Both the position numbers and the translations under genes were made by a program. Below the pieces are notes generated by a model. The model had not been told where the DNA came from, did not search any database, and worked only from the letters and a program-made list of their open reading frames with translations. From Bin87 sp965197635 (GTDB taxonomy: Bacteria > Chloroflexota > Dehalococcoidia > Lucifugimonadales > UBA3495), in NCBI GenBank assembly GCA_965197635.1, contig CBDANN010000006.1, positions 124,001-188,000 on the forward strand: a stretch of 64,000 nucleotides of DNA, written 5' to 3'. Within the stretch, counting starts at the first letter, position 1, and each line of letters opens with the position of its first letter. Positions 39,088 through 46,345 of this stretch are shown here, one piece after another.

Positions 39088-40904
39088 TAGAAACCGGGCC
39101 GGAAAGCCCTGATTGGGTAGAAGGATTTCGGCGGTAAAGCCGACGTGAGCAAAATCAGGGACCATAGTTGTCCGAGCCGGGCAGCGCTGAAGTTGGCCGC
39201 CGCATTGGCGACCACAGCGCGGACATCATTGCGGACGACGCGGTGGCCTGCTGCGCCGCCGCCGGTACTGCCCGACAGCCCGATTTTGCCCGACACCAGG
39301 GTCAGGTTGGCTACCGTGGCCGCCAGATACAGCTGGAATTGCGTCTTGACCCTACCGAAGTAGCGGGACTGCCGGATGCCCAACTGGACCAGCCGGGCCA
39401 ATCTGTGCTCCACTACCACCCGTCGCGCTCGATACGCGTCGTAGGCAGCGCTTTGCCGCAAGGCCCGGGCCTGTTGCAACACGCCTTCCTGGGGATGGAT
39501 TTGCACCCGCCGTCCCGGCCGGCCTTGGGCCGCGATGCACTGGGAGCGCAGTGGACATACCCCACATACCGCCCCGTCGAACTGGAAAGCCTGCAAGCGG
39601 TAGACACGACCGGTGCGATCCGTCCGTTTTCCCGCCAGCACGATGGTGCGGGTAACCTGTCCCGCCGGACCGGCGCCACGGCCCGCGGCCGGGTCAAGGT
39701 GAAAGTCATTCTTGGGAAAGTGTTTCCGGTCGGGCCGGCCCGGCACTTTGGCCACCAACCGGCGTCCCGCGTCGGCGAAGGTCTGGCGGGTCCCGCCGTC
39801 CCCATAGGCGGCGTCGCCCATGGCTTCCGCCACCGGCGCTCCGGTACTCGCTTCGCTCTGCTCCACCAGTTCCAATGCCCCCAGATTGTCGGGAGCGTTG
39901 CCCGGCAACACGTCCACGGCGGTGATCAGCTGGCTGTCGGTGTCCACCACAATCGCCGCCTGGTGCCCGTGGCAGCGCCGCCGGCTGCTCTTGTGCCCGT
40001 GGCGCAGCTCCGGGTCAGGCACCGACAGCATCCGGTCCTTGCTCACCCCATCCCTGAGGCTCACCCCATCATCAGCATCAGCATGAGCATCAACATCGCC
40101 GCTCTTGCGCTCTAAGTCCTGGAGCAGCAACTGTCCCAGCAACTCCGCCCCATCCACTATGCTCGGCCGCTGGCCGCTGGTCTCCGGCAATTCCACCCAC
40201 GCCTGCCGCGCCAGTTCCAGCAGCCGGTCCGCGTCAGCCACTAGCTCAGCCAGCAACGCCGCCCGCGCTTTGCGGTCCGACCAGTCAATCGTCGCCTCGC
40301 CCTTGATGCTGGACCCGAAGTACCGCTCGTACCCCTGGGCTTCGGCCCATTCCCCGACAGTGATGTTCGCCACGGCCGCCAGGACCCGCAACAGTTTGAC
40401 GATCCCGTCCGCCAGCAGATTGTAGGTGTCCTGCACCGCGCCCCGTCCCAGGATGTAGGTGGTGTCCAGCGCCACCCGCATCCCACGCCTTTTCAGGTAG
40501 CCCGACTGCCGCGCCAGGCGCAGGCTGCGCTCAAATACTTCCCGCACCTTCTCGTGCAGTATCAGCCGCGCCCGGAACATCCGCCGCGTACTCTTGGCAA
40601 AGGGTCTATCCTCAATCTCAATCCCCAACGCCACCTTCCACCGGATGTCGAAGTCAGCCCTCGCCTGGGCCGCGGCGTCGCTCACCTTGTCGTAGGTCTG
40701 CAGCAACAGCGCCGTGGCCAGCAGGCGGGGCGGCACGCTGTCCCGGCCATTGTCCGGACCGTAGATCTCGGCGAAATCGTCATCGCGGAACGGCTGGCCC
40801 CGCAGTGAGGCCAGCAAGCCGTAGAAGGTGTCCTTGCCCACGTAGTCCAGATACAACCGGTCCGCTTCCCAAAGGCCCTTTTGGTCCGAACGCTTTCCCA
40901 GCAT
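39087..40904 (-). CDS. IS1182-family transposase
   Basis: 605-residue DDE transposase of the IS1182 (IS5-like) group. N-terminal DUF772-like region with GPDNGRDSVPPRLLATALLL and FDIRWKVALGIEIEDRPF. The DDE core shows RVALDTTYILGRGAVQDT (first Asp), a middle Asp in EAMGDAAYGDGGTRQ, a cysteine cluster (CGVCPLRSQC) and the last Glu in VEHRLARLVQLGIRQSRYFG. QFQLYLAATVANLTL is the usual end of the core. The frame is intact and full length. Start ATG 40904, with GGAG about 9 bases ahead. Confidence 0.93.
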   Translation of the reverse strand: MLGKRSDQKGLWEADRLYLDYVGKDTFYGLLASLRGQPFRDDDFAEIYGPDNGRDSVPPRLLATALLLQTYDKVSDAAAQARADFDIRWKVALGIEIEDRPFAKSTRRMFRARLILHEKVREVFERSLRLARQSGYLKRRGMRVALDTTYILGRGAVQDTYNLLADGIVKLLRVLAAVANITVGEWAEAQGYERYFGSSIKGEATIDWSDRKARAALLAELVADADRLLELARQAWVELPETSGQRPSIVDGAELLGQLLLQDLERKSGDVDAHADADDGVSLRDGVSKDRMLSVPDPELRHGHKSSRRRCHGHQAAIVVDTDSQLITAVDVLPGNAPDNLGALELVEQSEASTGAPVAEAMGDAAYGDGGTRQTFADAGRRLVAKVPGRPDRKHFPKNDFHLDPAAGRGAGPAGQVTRTIVLAGKRTDRTGRVYRLQAFQFDGAVCGVCPLRSQCIAAQGRPGRRVQIHPQEGVLQQARALRQSAAYDAYRARRVVVEHRLARLVQLGIRQSRYFGRVKTQFQLYLAATVANLTLVSGKIGLSGSTGGGAAGHRVVRNDVRAVVANAAANFSAARLGQLWSLILLTSALPPKSFYPIRAFRPGF

Positions 40905-40981
40905 TGCCCTGCTCCGCTAGCCTTGATTGCCCGGAGTATAACCCCTCGCCATAATCCGGTCGGTTTCCGGCCAGAGTTCTA
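39088..40981 (-). mobile_element. IS1182-like insertion sequence
   Basis: The ends show imperfect inverted repeats: TAGAAACCGGGCCGGAAA at the left (from 39088) and TAGAACTCTGGCCGGAAA read inward from 40981, matching at 15 of 18 positions. The right end coincides with the first base pair of the IS630-like copy A, so the two elements abut with no spacer. The left flank is the gene remnant at 38977-39087. Confidence 0.65.
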
Positions 40982-42067
40982 GTGTCCTGTATTCAAAGTT
41001 CGCTGGCAAAAGTGGGCGACGTTGGCCAGGATTTGGTCGGCGGTCTTGGTCCAGACAAAAGGTTTGGGGTCTTCGTTGGTGACGTCCAGGTAGCGGTAGA
41101 TGGCAGTCTCCAGTTCGGCGCTGCTCTGATGCACGCCGCGGCGCAACTGCTTTTCGGTGAGCAGACCGAACCAGCGCTCCACCAGGTTCAGCCACGAGGC
41201 GCTGGTGGGTGTGAAGTGCATATGGAAGCGGGGCCGCTTGGCAAACCAGTTCCGGATCAGCGCCGTCTTGTGGGTGGCGTAGTTGTCCGCGATCAGGTGG
41301 ACGTCGAGGTCGGCGGGCACCTCGGCCTCGATGGTATCGAGGAATTTGCGGAACTCCACGGCCCGGTGCCGTTGGTGGCAACGACCAATCACCTTGCCGG
41401 TCCTGGTGTCTAAGGCGGCGAACAGCGAAGTGGTGCCGTGACGCAGGTAATCATGGGTGCGCCGTTCCACTTGTCCCGGGCGCATGGGCAATAGCGGACG
41501 GGTGCGATCCAACGCCTGGATCTGGGACTTCTCGTCCACGCACAGGACCAACGCCCGATCCGGTGGATTCAGGTATAGCCCCACAACGTCCCTGACCTTC
41601 TCGATGAAGAAGGGGTCCGACGACAACTTGAAGGTCTCCGTGCGGTGTGGCTGCAATCCGAAGGCCCGCCAGATGCGGCTGACCGTGTTGTGGCTCAGCC
41701 CGCTGCGCTGGGCCATGGACCGGGTGCTCCAATGGGTCGCGTCCCGGGGCGCGGTCTCCAGCGTCAGCGTAATCACACGCTCCACGTCGTCATCGGTAAC
41801 CGCTCGAGGCCGTCCGCTGCGCGGTTCGTCCGACAGTCCGTCCAGCCTCCGTTCCAGGAACCGGGAACGCCATTTCCCCACCGTCGCATCGGACACTCCC
41901 AGGTCGGCGCTCACCGTGGTATTGCTGCGGCCTTCGGCACAGCCCAAAATCATTCTGGCCCGCAGCGCCAAAGCTTGCGCCGTTTTCGGACGACGAACCC
42001 ACCGTTCCAAGGTTTCACGCTCCACGTCATCCAAAATTAGCGGCGGCATTGGTCGTCCGATTGCCAT
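40979..42067 (-). CDS. IS630-family transposase (copy A)
   Basis: 362-residue transposase. I start at the ATG at 42067, six bases after AGGAGG; the ATG at 42073 abuts that site. N-terminal helix-turn-helix region (TTVSADLGVSDATVGKWRSR) and a second one (SGLSHNTVSRIWRAFGLQ). The DDE domain has LCVDEKSQIQALDR, VHLIADNYATHKTALI and TPTSASWLNLVERWFGLLTE, the three catalytic acids in order. The TAG stop is formed by the terminal CTAG of the element itself. Very close to copy B. Confidence 0.95.
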   Translation of the reverse strand: MAIGRPMPPLILDDVERETLERWVRRPKTAQALALRARMILGCAEGRSNTTVSADLGVSDATVGKWRSRFLERRLDGLSDEPRSGRPRAVTDDDVERVITLTLETAPRDATHWSTRSMAQRSGLSHNTVSRIWRAFGLQPHRTETFKLSSDPFFIEKVRDVVGLYLNPPDRALVLCVDEKSQIQALDRTRPLLPMRPGQVERRTHDYLRHGTTSLFAALDTRTGKVIGRCHQRHRAVEFRKFLDTIEAEVPADLDVHLIADNYATHKTALIRNWFAKRPRFHMHFTPTSASWLNLVERWFGLLTEKQLRRGVHQSSAELETAIYRYLDVTNEDPKPFVWTKTADQILANVAHFCQRTLNTGH

Positions 42068-42148
42068 GGTCATCCTCCTCTGGGCTGCTAACCCGGAGGA
42101 TACCTCATCGCGAATACTATTACAATGAACTTCAGTTACACCACACTA
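40980..42148 (-). mobile_element. IS630-like insertion sequence (copy A)
   Basis: About 1,169 bp from TA to TA. Left end TAGTGTCCTGTATTCAAAGT; right end read inward TAGTGTGGTGTAACTGAAGT. Left neighbour is the IS1182-like element, right neighbour MITE-1, sharing CTAG at 42146-42149. TA target duplication is standard for IS630. Confidence 0.88.
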
Positions 42149-42286
42149 GTGTCCTGTATTCGTAGTTCGCCGTATTACTTCGAGGCTTTCCGAGCGGATT
42201 GGAAAAGAGTTTTCTACTCGATACTGAGCGGCGCAAAGGCGGCGGTCGGCACTTTATATCCGGCGAACTACGAATACACCACACTA
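42147..42286. mobile_element. MITE-1, IS630-related (140 bp)
   Basis: Ends TAGTGTCCTGTATTCGTAGT and, read inward from the right, TAGTGTGGTGTATTCGTAGT. The terminal repeats agree over about 26 bp except at two positions and match the outer ends of the IS630-like copies. There is no coding capacity, so it is probably moved by the IS630 transposase. CTAG junctions at both ends. Confidence 0.85.
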
Positions 42287-42424
42287 GTGTACTGTATCCA
42301 TAGTTCGTCGCATTAGAATGAAGCTTTCTAAAGGGACAGGAAACCAGTTTCCTGCTTGAAGCAGAGTGGCACAAAGACACAAGCCGCCATTTTATTTCCG
42401 ATGAACTACGGATACACCACACTA
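42285..42424. mobile_element. MITE-2, IS630-related (140 bp)
   Basis: Same length and end type as MITE-1 (TAGTGTACTGTATCCATAGT and, from the right, TAGTGTGGTGTATCCGTAGT) but with a diverged interior; GCACAAAGACACAAGCCGCC stands where MITE-1 has a similar segment. It is joined to MITE-1 and to copy B through shared CTAG. Confidence 0.85.
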
Positions 42425-43593
42425 GTGTCATGTATCCAAAGTTCGTTGGCAAAAGCGGGCCACGTTGGCCAGGATCTGGTCGGCGGTCTTGGTCCAGACA
42501 AAGGGCTTGGGGTTTTCGTTGGTAACATCCAGAAACCCGTAGATGGCGGCTTCCAGTTCTCCGCTGCTCTGATGCACGCCGCGCCGCAACTGCTTTTCGG
42601 TCAGCAGCCCGAACCACCGCTCCACCAGGTTCAGCCAGGACGCGCTGGTGGGAGTGAAGTGCAGGTGGAACCGAGGCCGCTTGGCTAACCAGTTCCGGAT
42701 CAGCGCCGTCTTGTGGGTGGCGTAGTTGTCCACAATCAGGTGGACATCTAGGTCAAGGGGCACTTCGGCCTCGATGGTATCGAGGAACTTGCGGAACTCC
42801 ACGGCCCGGTGGCGTCGGTGGCAGCGGCCAATCACCTTGCCGGTTTTGGTATCCAACGCGGCGAACAACGACGTGGTGCCGTGGCGCAGGTAATCATGGG
42901 TGCGCCGTTCCACCGGTCCGGGGCGCATGGGCAACAGCGGCCTGGTCCGGTCCAGCGCCTGAATCTGGGACTTCTCATCCACGCACAAAACCAACGCCCG
43001 ATCGGGTGGGTCCAGGTAGAGACCCACAACATCCCGCACCTTCTCGATGAAGAAAGGGTCCGACGACAGCTTGAATGTCTCGGTGCGGTGGGGCTGCAGC
43101 CCGAAGGCACGCCAGATGCGGCTGACCGTGTTGTGGCTCAGGCCGGACCGCTGGGCCATGGACCGAGTGCTCCAGTGGGTGGCGTCCTTGGGCGTGGTCT
43201 CCAGCGTCAGCGTAATCACCTGTTCCACGTCGTCATCGGTAACCGACCGCGGCCGACCGCCGCGGGGTTCATCCGACAACCCGTCCAGCCTCCGTTCCAG
43301 AAACCGGGAACGCCACTTGCCCACCGTTTCGTCGGACACCCCCAGATCGGCGCCCACGGCGGTGTTGCTCCGGCCCTCGGCGCAGGCCAGGATCATCCTG
43401 GCCCGCAGTGCCAGCGCTTGCGCTGTCTTCGGACGTCGCACCCACCGCTCCAGTGTTTCCCGCTCCACCTCGTCCAGAATTAGCGGTGGCATTGGTCGTC
43501 CGATGGCCATGGTCAATCCTCCCTCGGAACTGCTCACCCGGAGGATACCTCATAACCCATACTTTTACTACTTACTTCAGTTACACCACACTA
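42423..43593 (-). mobile_element. IS630-like insertion sequence (copy B)
   Basis: About 1,171 bp. Left end TAGTGTCATGTATCCAAAGT; right end read inward TAGTGTGGTGTAACTGAAGT. It shares its left CTAG (42422-42425) with MITE-2 and its right CTAG (43591-43594) with MITE-X copy 2. It has the same orientation as copy A. Confidence 0.88.
42428..43510 (-). CDS. IS630-family transposase (copy B)
   Basis: 360-residue transposase, almost the same as copy A; differences are scattered conservative changes. I start at the ATG at 43510, after GGGAGG; an in-frame codon at 43537 lies upstream of that site. The DDE residues lie in LCVDEKSQIQALDR, VHLIVDNYATHKTALI and TPTSASWLNLVERWFGLLTE. Its stop is TGA, a few bases inside the element end (RTLDT), so it ends two residues before the corresponding TAG stop of copy A. 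Two intact copies mean the family was active recently and could still be. Confidence 0.95.
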   Translation of the reverse strand: MAIGRPMPPLILDEVERETLERWVRRPKTAQALALRARMILACAEGRSNTAVGADLGVSDETVGKWRSRFLERRLDGLSDEPRGGRPRSVTDDDVEQVITLTLETTPKDATHWSTRSMAQRSGLSHNTVSRIWRAFGLQPHRTETFKLSSDPFFIEKVRDVVGLYLDPPDRALVLCVDEKSQIQALDRTRPLLPMRPGPVERRTHDYLRHGTTSLFAALDTKTGKVIGRCHRRHRAVEFRKFLDTIEAEVPLDLDVHLIVDNYATHKTALIRNWLAKRPRFHLHFTPTSASWLNLVERWFGLLTEKQLRRGVHQSSGELEAAIYGFLDVTNENPKPFVWTKTADQILANVARFCQRTLDT

Positions 43594-43732
43594 GTATTAC
43601 AACGACGATTCCCGGAACCGCCGAGTAATGGTGCCTGGTGGTGAGCATGAGAAGTGCTTGGCAAAGAGCCAACGCACGCCGTCGATGGCGCAGTGTCAAG
43701 CACGATTCCGTAAAGGTGTCGTTGTAATACTA
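43592..43732 (+). mobile_element. MITE-X copy 2 (141 bp)
   Basis: Ends TAGTATTACAACGAC (43592-43606) and its exact reverse complement (43718-43732), a perfect 15 bp terminal repeat. It is the inverted counterpart of 38802-38942. It is joined directly to IS630 copy B through CTAG at 43591-43594, and its far end is again CTAG (43730-43733). Confidence 0.88.
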
Positions 43733-43881
43733 GGAAGGTGAATCCGTCGCGCTCGCCGGTCACGCTGCCATGAAAATCAGCGTTTTCTAGGTCATAAACC
43801 ACAACCGCTACGTATCCAATATCGCCCAAAGGTGTCGCCCCCTATCGTTCTTCCGGCATGATTCCAGCTTTCGTTAGCTCG
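43733..43881 (-). pseudogene. Coding remnant between MITE-X and the IS1380-like element
   Basis: On the minus strand, bases 43834-43733 encode APLGDIGYVAVVVYDLENAD followed by FHGSVTGERDGFTF and then run into the MITE. An upstream stop and an unrelated junction near 43840 show it is a fragment. It could be an internal part of the same Gfo/Idh-like gene whose C-terminal pieces lie at 38571-39087, cut apart by the mobile island. This link is inference. Confidence 0.35.
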
Positions 43882-45616
43882 AATCCACCGAAGGGATGCG
43901 GTCCTGGCGTTGACATGAGGGATGATGGGTAAGGAAGGCAAACGAGCCAGGCCCGATCGCCAATAGATGGGGTTCAGGGCGGTCGGCGGTGGCCACGCCA
44001 TGGGGAAGGCGCTGGCCCACAGTGGCGGCGACGGGCGAAAACGGCCCGGCGGCATGCCGGAAGTGGCACTGGCGGGCTGGGCTGGCATGAGTTTGCGGGA
44101 CAGTCCCAGGGGCTGTCCGGTGGACGGGTCGGGCGCCGACGGCGCGCCGTCAGGCTGGCCGGGGAATGGCGCGCACTCGGGCCCGGGCGCAACTGAACTG
44201 GGTTTCCCAGGGCCAGCGCTGGGGAAGATGCCGGGTGAGGCGGCGGGCCGAGCGGGTGAGCCGTCCGGCGATGGAGCAGAAGCTCCGCCGGAGGGTCTTG
44301 GTGGTTACCAGTTGCTCGCCCAGACCGATGCGCGCGGCCCAGCGGGTCAGGTTGTGAGCCATCACCTGGACCGCCAACCAGGCGGCGTTGGCGGCGAAAC
44401 GGCCTGACGGGAGATGGTTGAGCCCCACGCCGTACTTGAGGTCGCGGATGGCATTCTCAATCTCGGCGTGGCGACGATGATCGGCCTCCAGTTCCAGAGT
44501 GTCCCCGTCCCGATCGGTGATGCAGCCGTGATAGCTGTAGTCGGCCAAGAGGGCCAGCTGGGAGTTGGGCGTGGGCTTCACCCTGCGGACGATGAGCCGC
44601 ACCGGCGCGGCGTCGGGCTCACCTTGGAAAGGTGTGTGGGTGGTCTCGGCCACGTCGGCGGCGCCGTCCATCCAGTAGGGGATGGGCGTCCAGTCCGCCT
44701 CCGGTATCGCCTCGATGAGATTGCGCAGGCTCTGGTGTTGGCGGATGGTGATGGAGTAGCGGACATCCATATCTCGGCAGACCCCGACCATGGCGTGGGT
44801 GTAGCAGCCGCGGTCGGCCCGCACCGTGAGTGGTCCGCTGGCCCCAGCGTAGCGTACCCGTCCCACCGTCTCCCGCCGGAAGTGGGCGGCGCCCCGAACG
44901 GTGTTGGCGCGACCCTCACGGAGCCGAGCCATCAGCACGTCGCCGGTTCCAGCCCCAGTCGTCCAGGCCCGGGCCAGCAGCGGGTGATAGCCCCGTTGGC
45001 CGGTGTAGCCGTGGTGGCGCGCCCCCTCCTTGGCCGGACCGTAGGTTTCACAGATGGTGGAATCCAGGTCGATGGTCAACGGCCCGTGATTGTTCGAAGA
45101 TCGGGGTCCGGCTCCCGCGGCCCAGGCCCGTGCCAGCAGCTCCCGGCTCACCCGATCCAGCTGGCGAGCGTGGCCCCAACGGAAGCTCCGCAGAAAGGTC
45201 CCCAACGTGGACGGCGCCTTCACCACGCAGCCCAGCACCCGCGCGGTCCGGCCAGCACGCAACACGTCGGCGTCGTCAATGCAGTCGCCACCGGCCAGAG
45301 CGGATGCCACCAGCGTCATGATCTGGTCGCCCGTGTTGGCTCCGCCTGGGGCACGGCCCAGGTCCAGGCGCCGGTCAACCAGTTGGGGCCGGCCCAGATG
45401 CCAAGCCAGGGTGGACGGCAGGATCAGCCCAGCATTGCTGACCAGGCGGTGGTCGTCGCAGGCGATCTGGATGCGGTCGGGGTCGTTGCGTGGTAGCGTC
45501 TATTTGGTGCTCCTTCTTTTGGGTTGGTTTGGTCTTTCACAAACCATTATCCCAGAAGCAAAAGGGCACTTTCTTACACCTTCAACCCGCCCCGACACTC
45601 ATCTCTTCGGTGGATT
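43882..45616 (-). mobile_element. IS1380-like insertion sequence
   Basis: Inverted repeats of 17 bp with one mismatch bound the transposase region: AATCCACCGAAGGGATG (43882-43898) and, read inward from 45616, AATCCACCGAAGAGATG. The length of about 1.7 kb fits the IS1380 family. I see no clear target duplication, so the exact ends are uncertain. About 250 bp of GC-rich non-coding DNA lies between the left repeat and the transposase stop. Confidence 0.6.
44150..45319 (-). CDS. IS1380-family transposase, N-terminus lacking a normal start
   Basis: 389 residues from the first ATG, typical of IS1380 transposases: TLVASALAGGDCIDDADVLR, then TIDLDSTICETYGPAKEGA (first catalytic Asp), VRADRGCYTHAMVGVCRDMD, ADHRRHAEIENAIRDLKYGV with the last acidic residue, and ANAAWLAVQVMAHNLTRWAA. 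Family-like sequence continues upstream in frame to about 45499 (DPDRIQIACDDHRLVSNAGL, then LILPSTLAWHLGRPQLV), but that part holds no ATG, GTG or TTG and is closed by a TAG near 45505. An AGAAGGAG site stands just before ATAGACGCT, as if the original ATG became ATA with a frameshift behind it. Probably inactive. Confidence 0.85.
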   Translation of the reverse strand: MTLVASALAGGDCIDDADVLRAGRTARVLGCVVKAPSTLGTFLRSFRWGHARQLDRVSRELLARAWAAGAGPRSSNNHGPLTIDLDSTICETYGPAKEGARHHGYTGQRGYHPLLARAWTTGAGTGDVLMARLREGRANTVRGAAHFRRETVGRVRYAGASGPLTVRADRGCYTHAMVGVCRDMDVRYSITIRQHQSLRNLIEAIPEADWTPIPYWMDGAADVAETTHTPFQGEPDAAPVRLIVRRVKPTPNSQLALLADYSYHGCITDRDGDTLELEADHRRHAEIENAIRDLKYGVGLNHLPSGRFAANAAWLAVQVMAHNLTRWAARIGLGEQLVTTKTLRRSFCSIAGRLTRSARRLTRHLPQRWPWETQFSCARARVRAIPRPA

Positions 45617-45872
45617 GGGGATTAGGAATATCCGCACCGTGGCTACCGTCCCCTTGTCCATGTCGTTTCCCGGATGGGGACGATGCAGCACTACAAATGA
45701 AACGTTGAGACGTACCCCTACTCGCGAACCGGATCGTTGCTCAAAATCAGCGCCGCACGCCAGTAACAGCTACTCAACATCATCCCAGCGAATGTTGGCC
45801 TGGGTGGGCCGACTGAATATCGCTGCTAAGATGGCCCGATGCCGACGCCTCAAGGGTACCATTGCTGCGGGA
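45505..45872. other. Gene-free stretch right of the IS1380-like transposase
   Basis: Bases 45505-45616 are the IS end. In 45617-45872 I recognise no gene, promoter or repeat. Several short open frames exist on the plus strand without family likeness or ribosome sites. Confidence 0.5.
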
Positions 45873-45923
45873 AAACCCGGTCCTGCCCCTACCGTTGGGA
45901 CGTATAGGGGCAGGACCGGGTTT
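45873..45923 (-). terminator. Terminator with 19 bp perfect stem, after the Rid gene
   Basis: AAACCCGGTCCTGCCCCTA (45873-45891) and its exact reverse complement (45905-45923) around a 13-base loop. On the minus strand the stem begins within the TAA stop of the Rid gene and ends GGGTTTTCCC. The inner arm TAGGGGCAGG places it in the TAGGGGC palindrome family. Confidence 0.75.
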
Positions 45924-46314
45924 AGGCTACGACCGCGATGGACTCAATTTCCACCACGTAGGCCGGGTTGGCCAGTTCACTAACCACCAGCAAAGTGCTG
46001 GTCGGCGGATTGCTGGCGAAAAGCTCGCCGCGGACGGCCCGCACGGCGGCCGCGTGTTCGATGCCGGTGACGTAGGTAGTCGTCTTCACGATGTCGGCCA
46101 GGCTGCCGCCAGCGGCCTTGACTGCCACCTCGATGTTGCGCCAAATCTGGCGGGTTTGTGCCTCGGCGTCGCCTTCTCCCACCACTTGCCCGTTTTCGTT
46201 TTGGGCCACCATGCCAGCGATGTACACGGTATTGCCGGCCTTCACCACGGCGGTGAAGCCGGAGGGAGACGGGTCGGCGATGCCGCTGGGGTTCATATAG
46301 GTGCTGTTGGCCAT
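45922..46314 (-). CDS. Rid (YjgF/YER057c/UK114) family protein, non-archetypal
   Basis: 130-residue trimeric Rid-family protein; archetypal RidA hydrolyses reactive enamines/imines from amino acid metabolism. ATG after GGAGG. Seen: KAGNTVYIAGMVAQNENGQV, EAQTRQIWRNIEVAVKAAGG, VKTTTYVTGIEHAAAVRAVR and the ending YVVEIESIAVVA. The arginine that binds the substrate carboxylate in RidA (in the ARLP segment before VEIE) is absent; here the segment is SELANPAYVVEIE, with Glu in its place. It therefore belongs to one of the other Rid groups, and imine deaminase activity should not be assumed. Confidence 0.88.
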   Translation of the reverse strand: MANSTYMNPSGIADPSPSGFTAVVKAGNTVYIAGMVAQNENGQVVGEGDAEAQTRQIWRNIEVAVKAAGGSLADIVKTTTYVTGIEHAAAVRAVRGELFASNPPTSTLLVVSELANPAYVVEIESIAVVA

Positions 46315-46345
46315 TTTGTTGCCTCCATTGGTTGGATGGGGTGGA

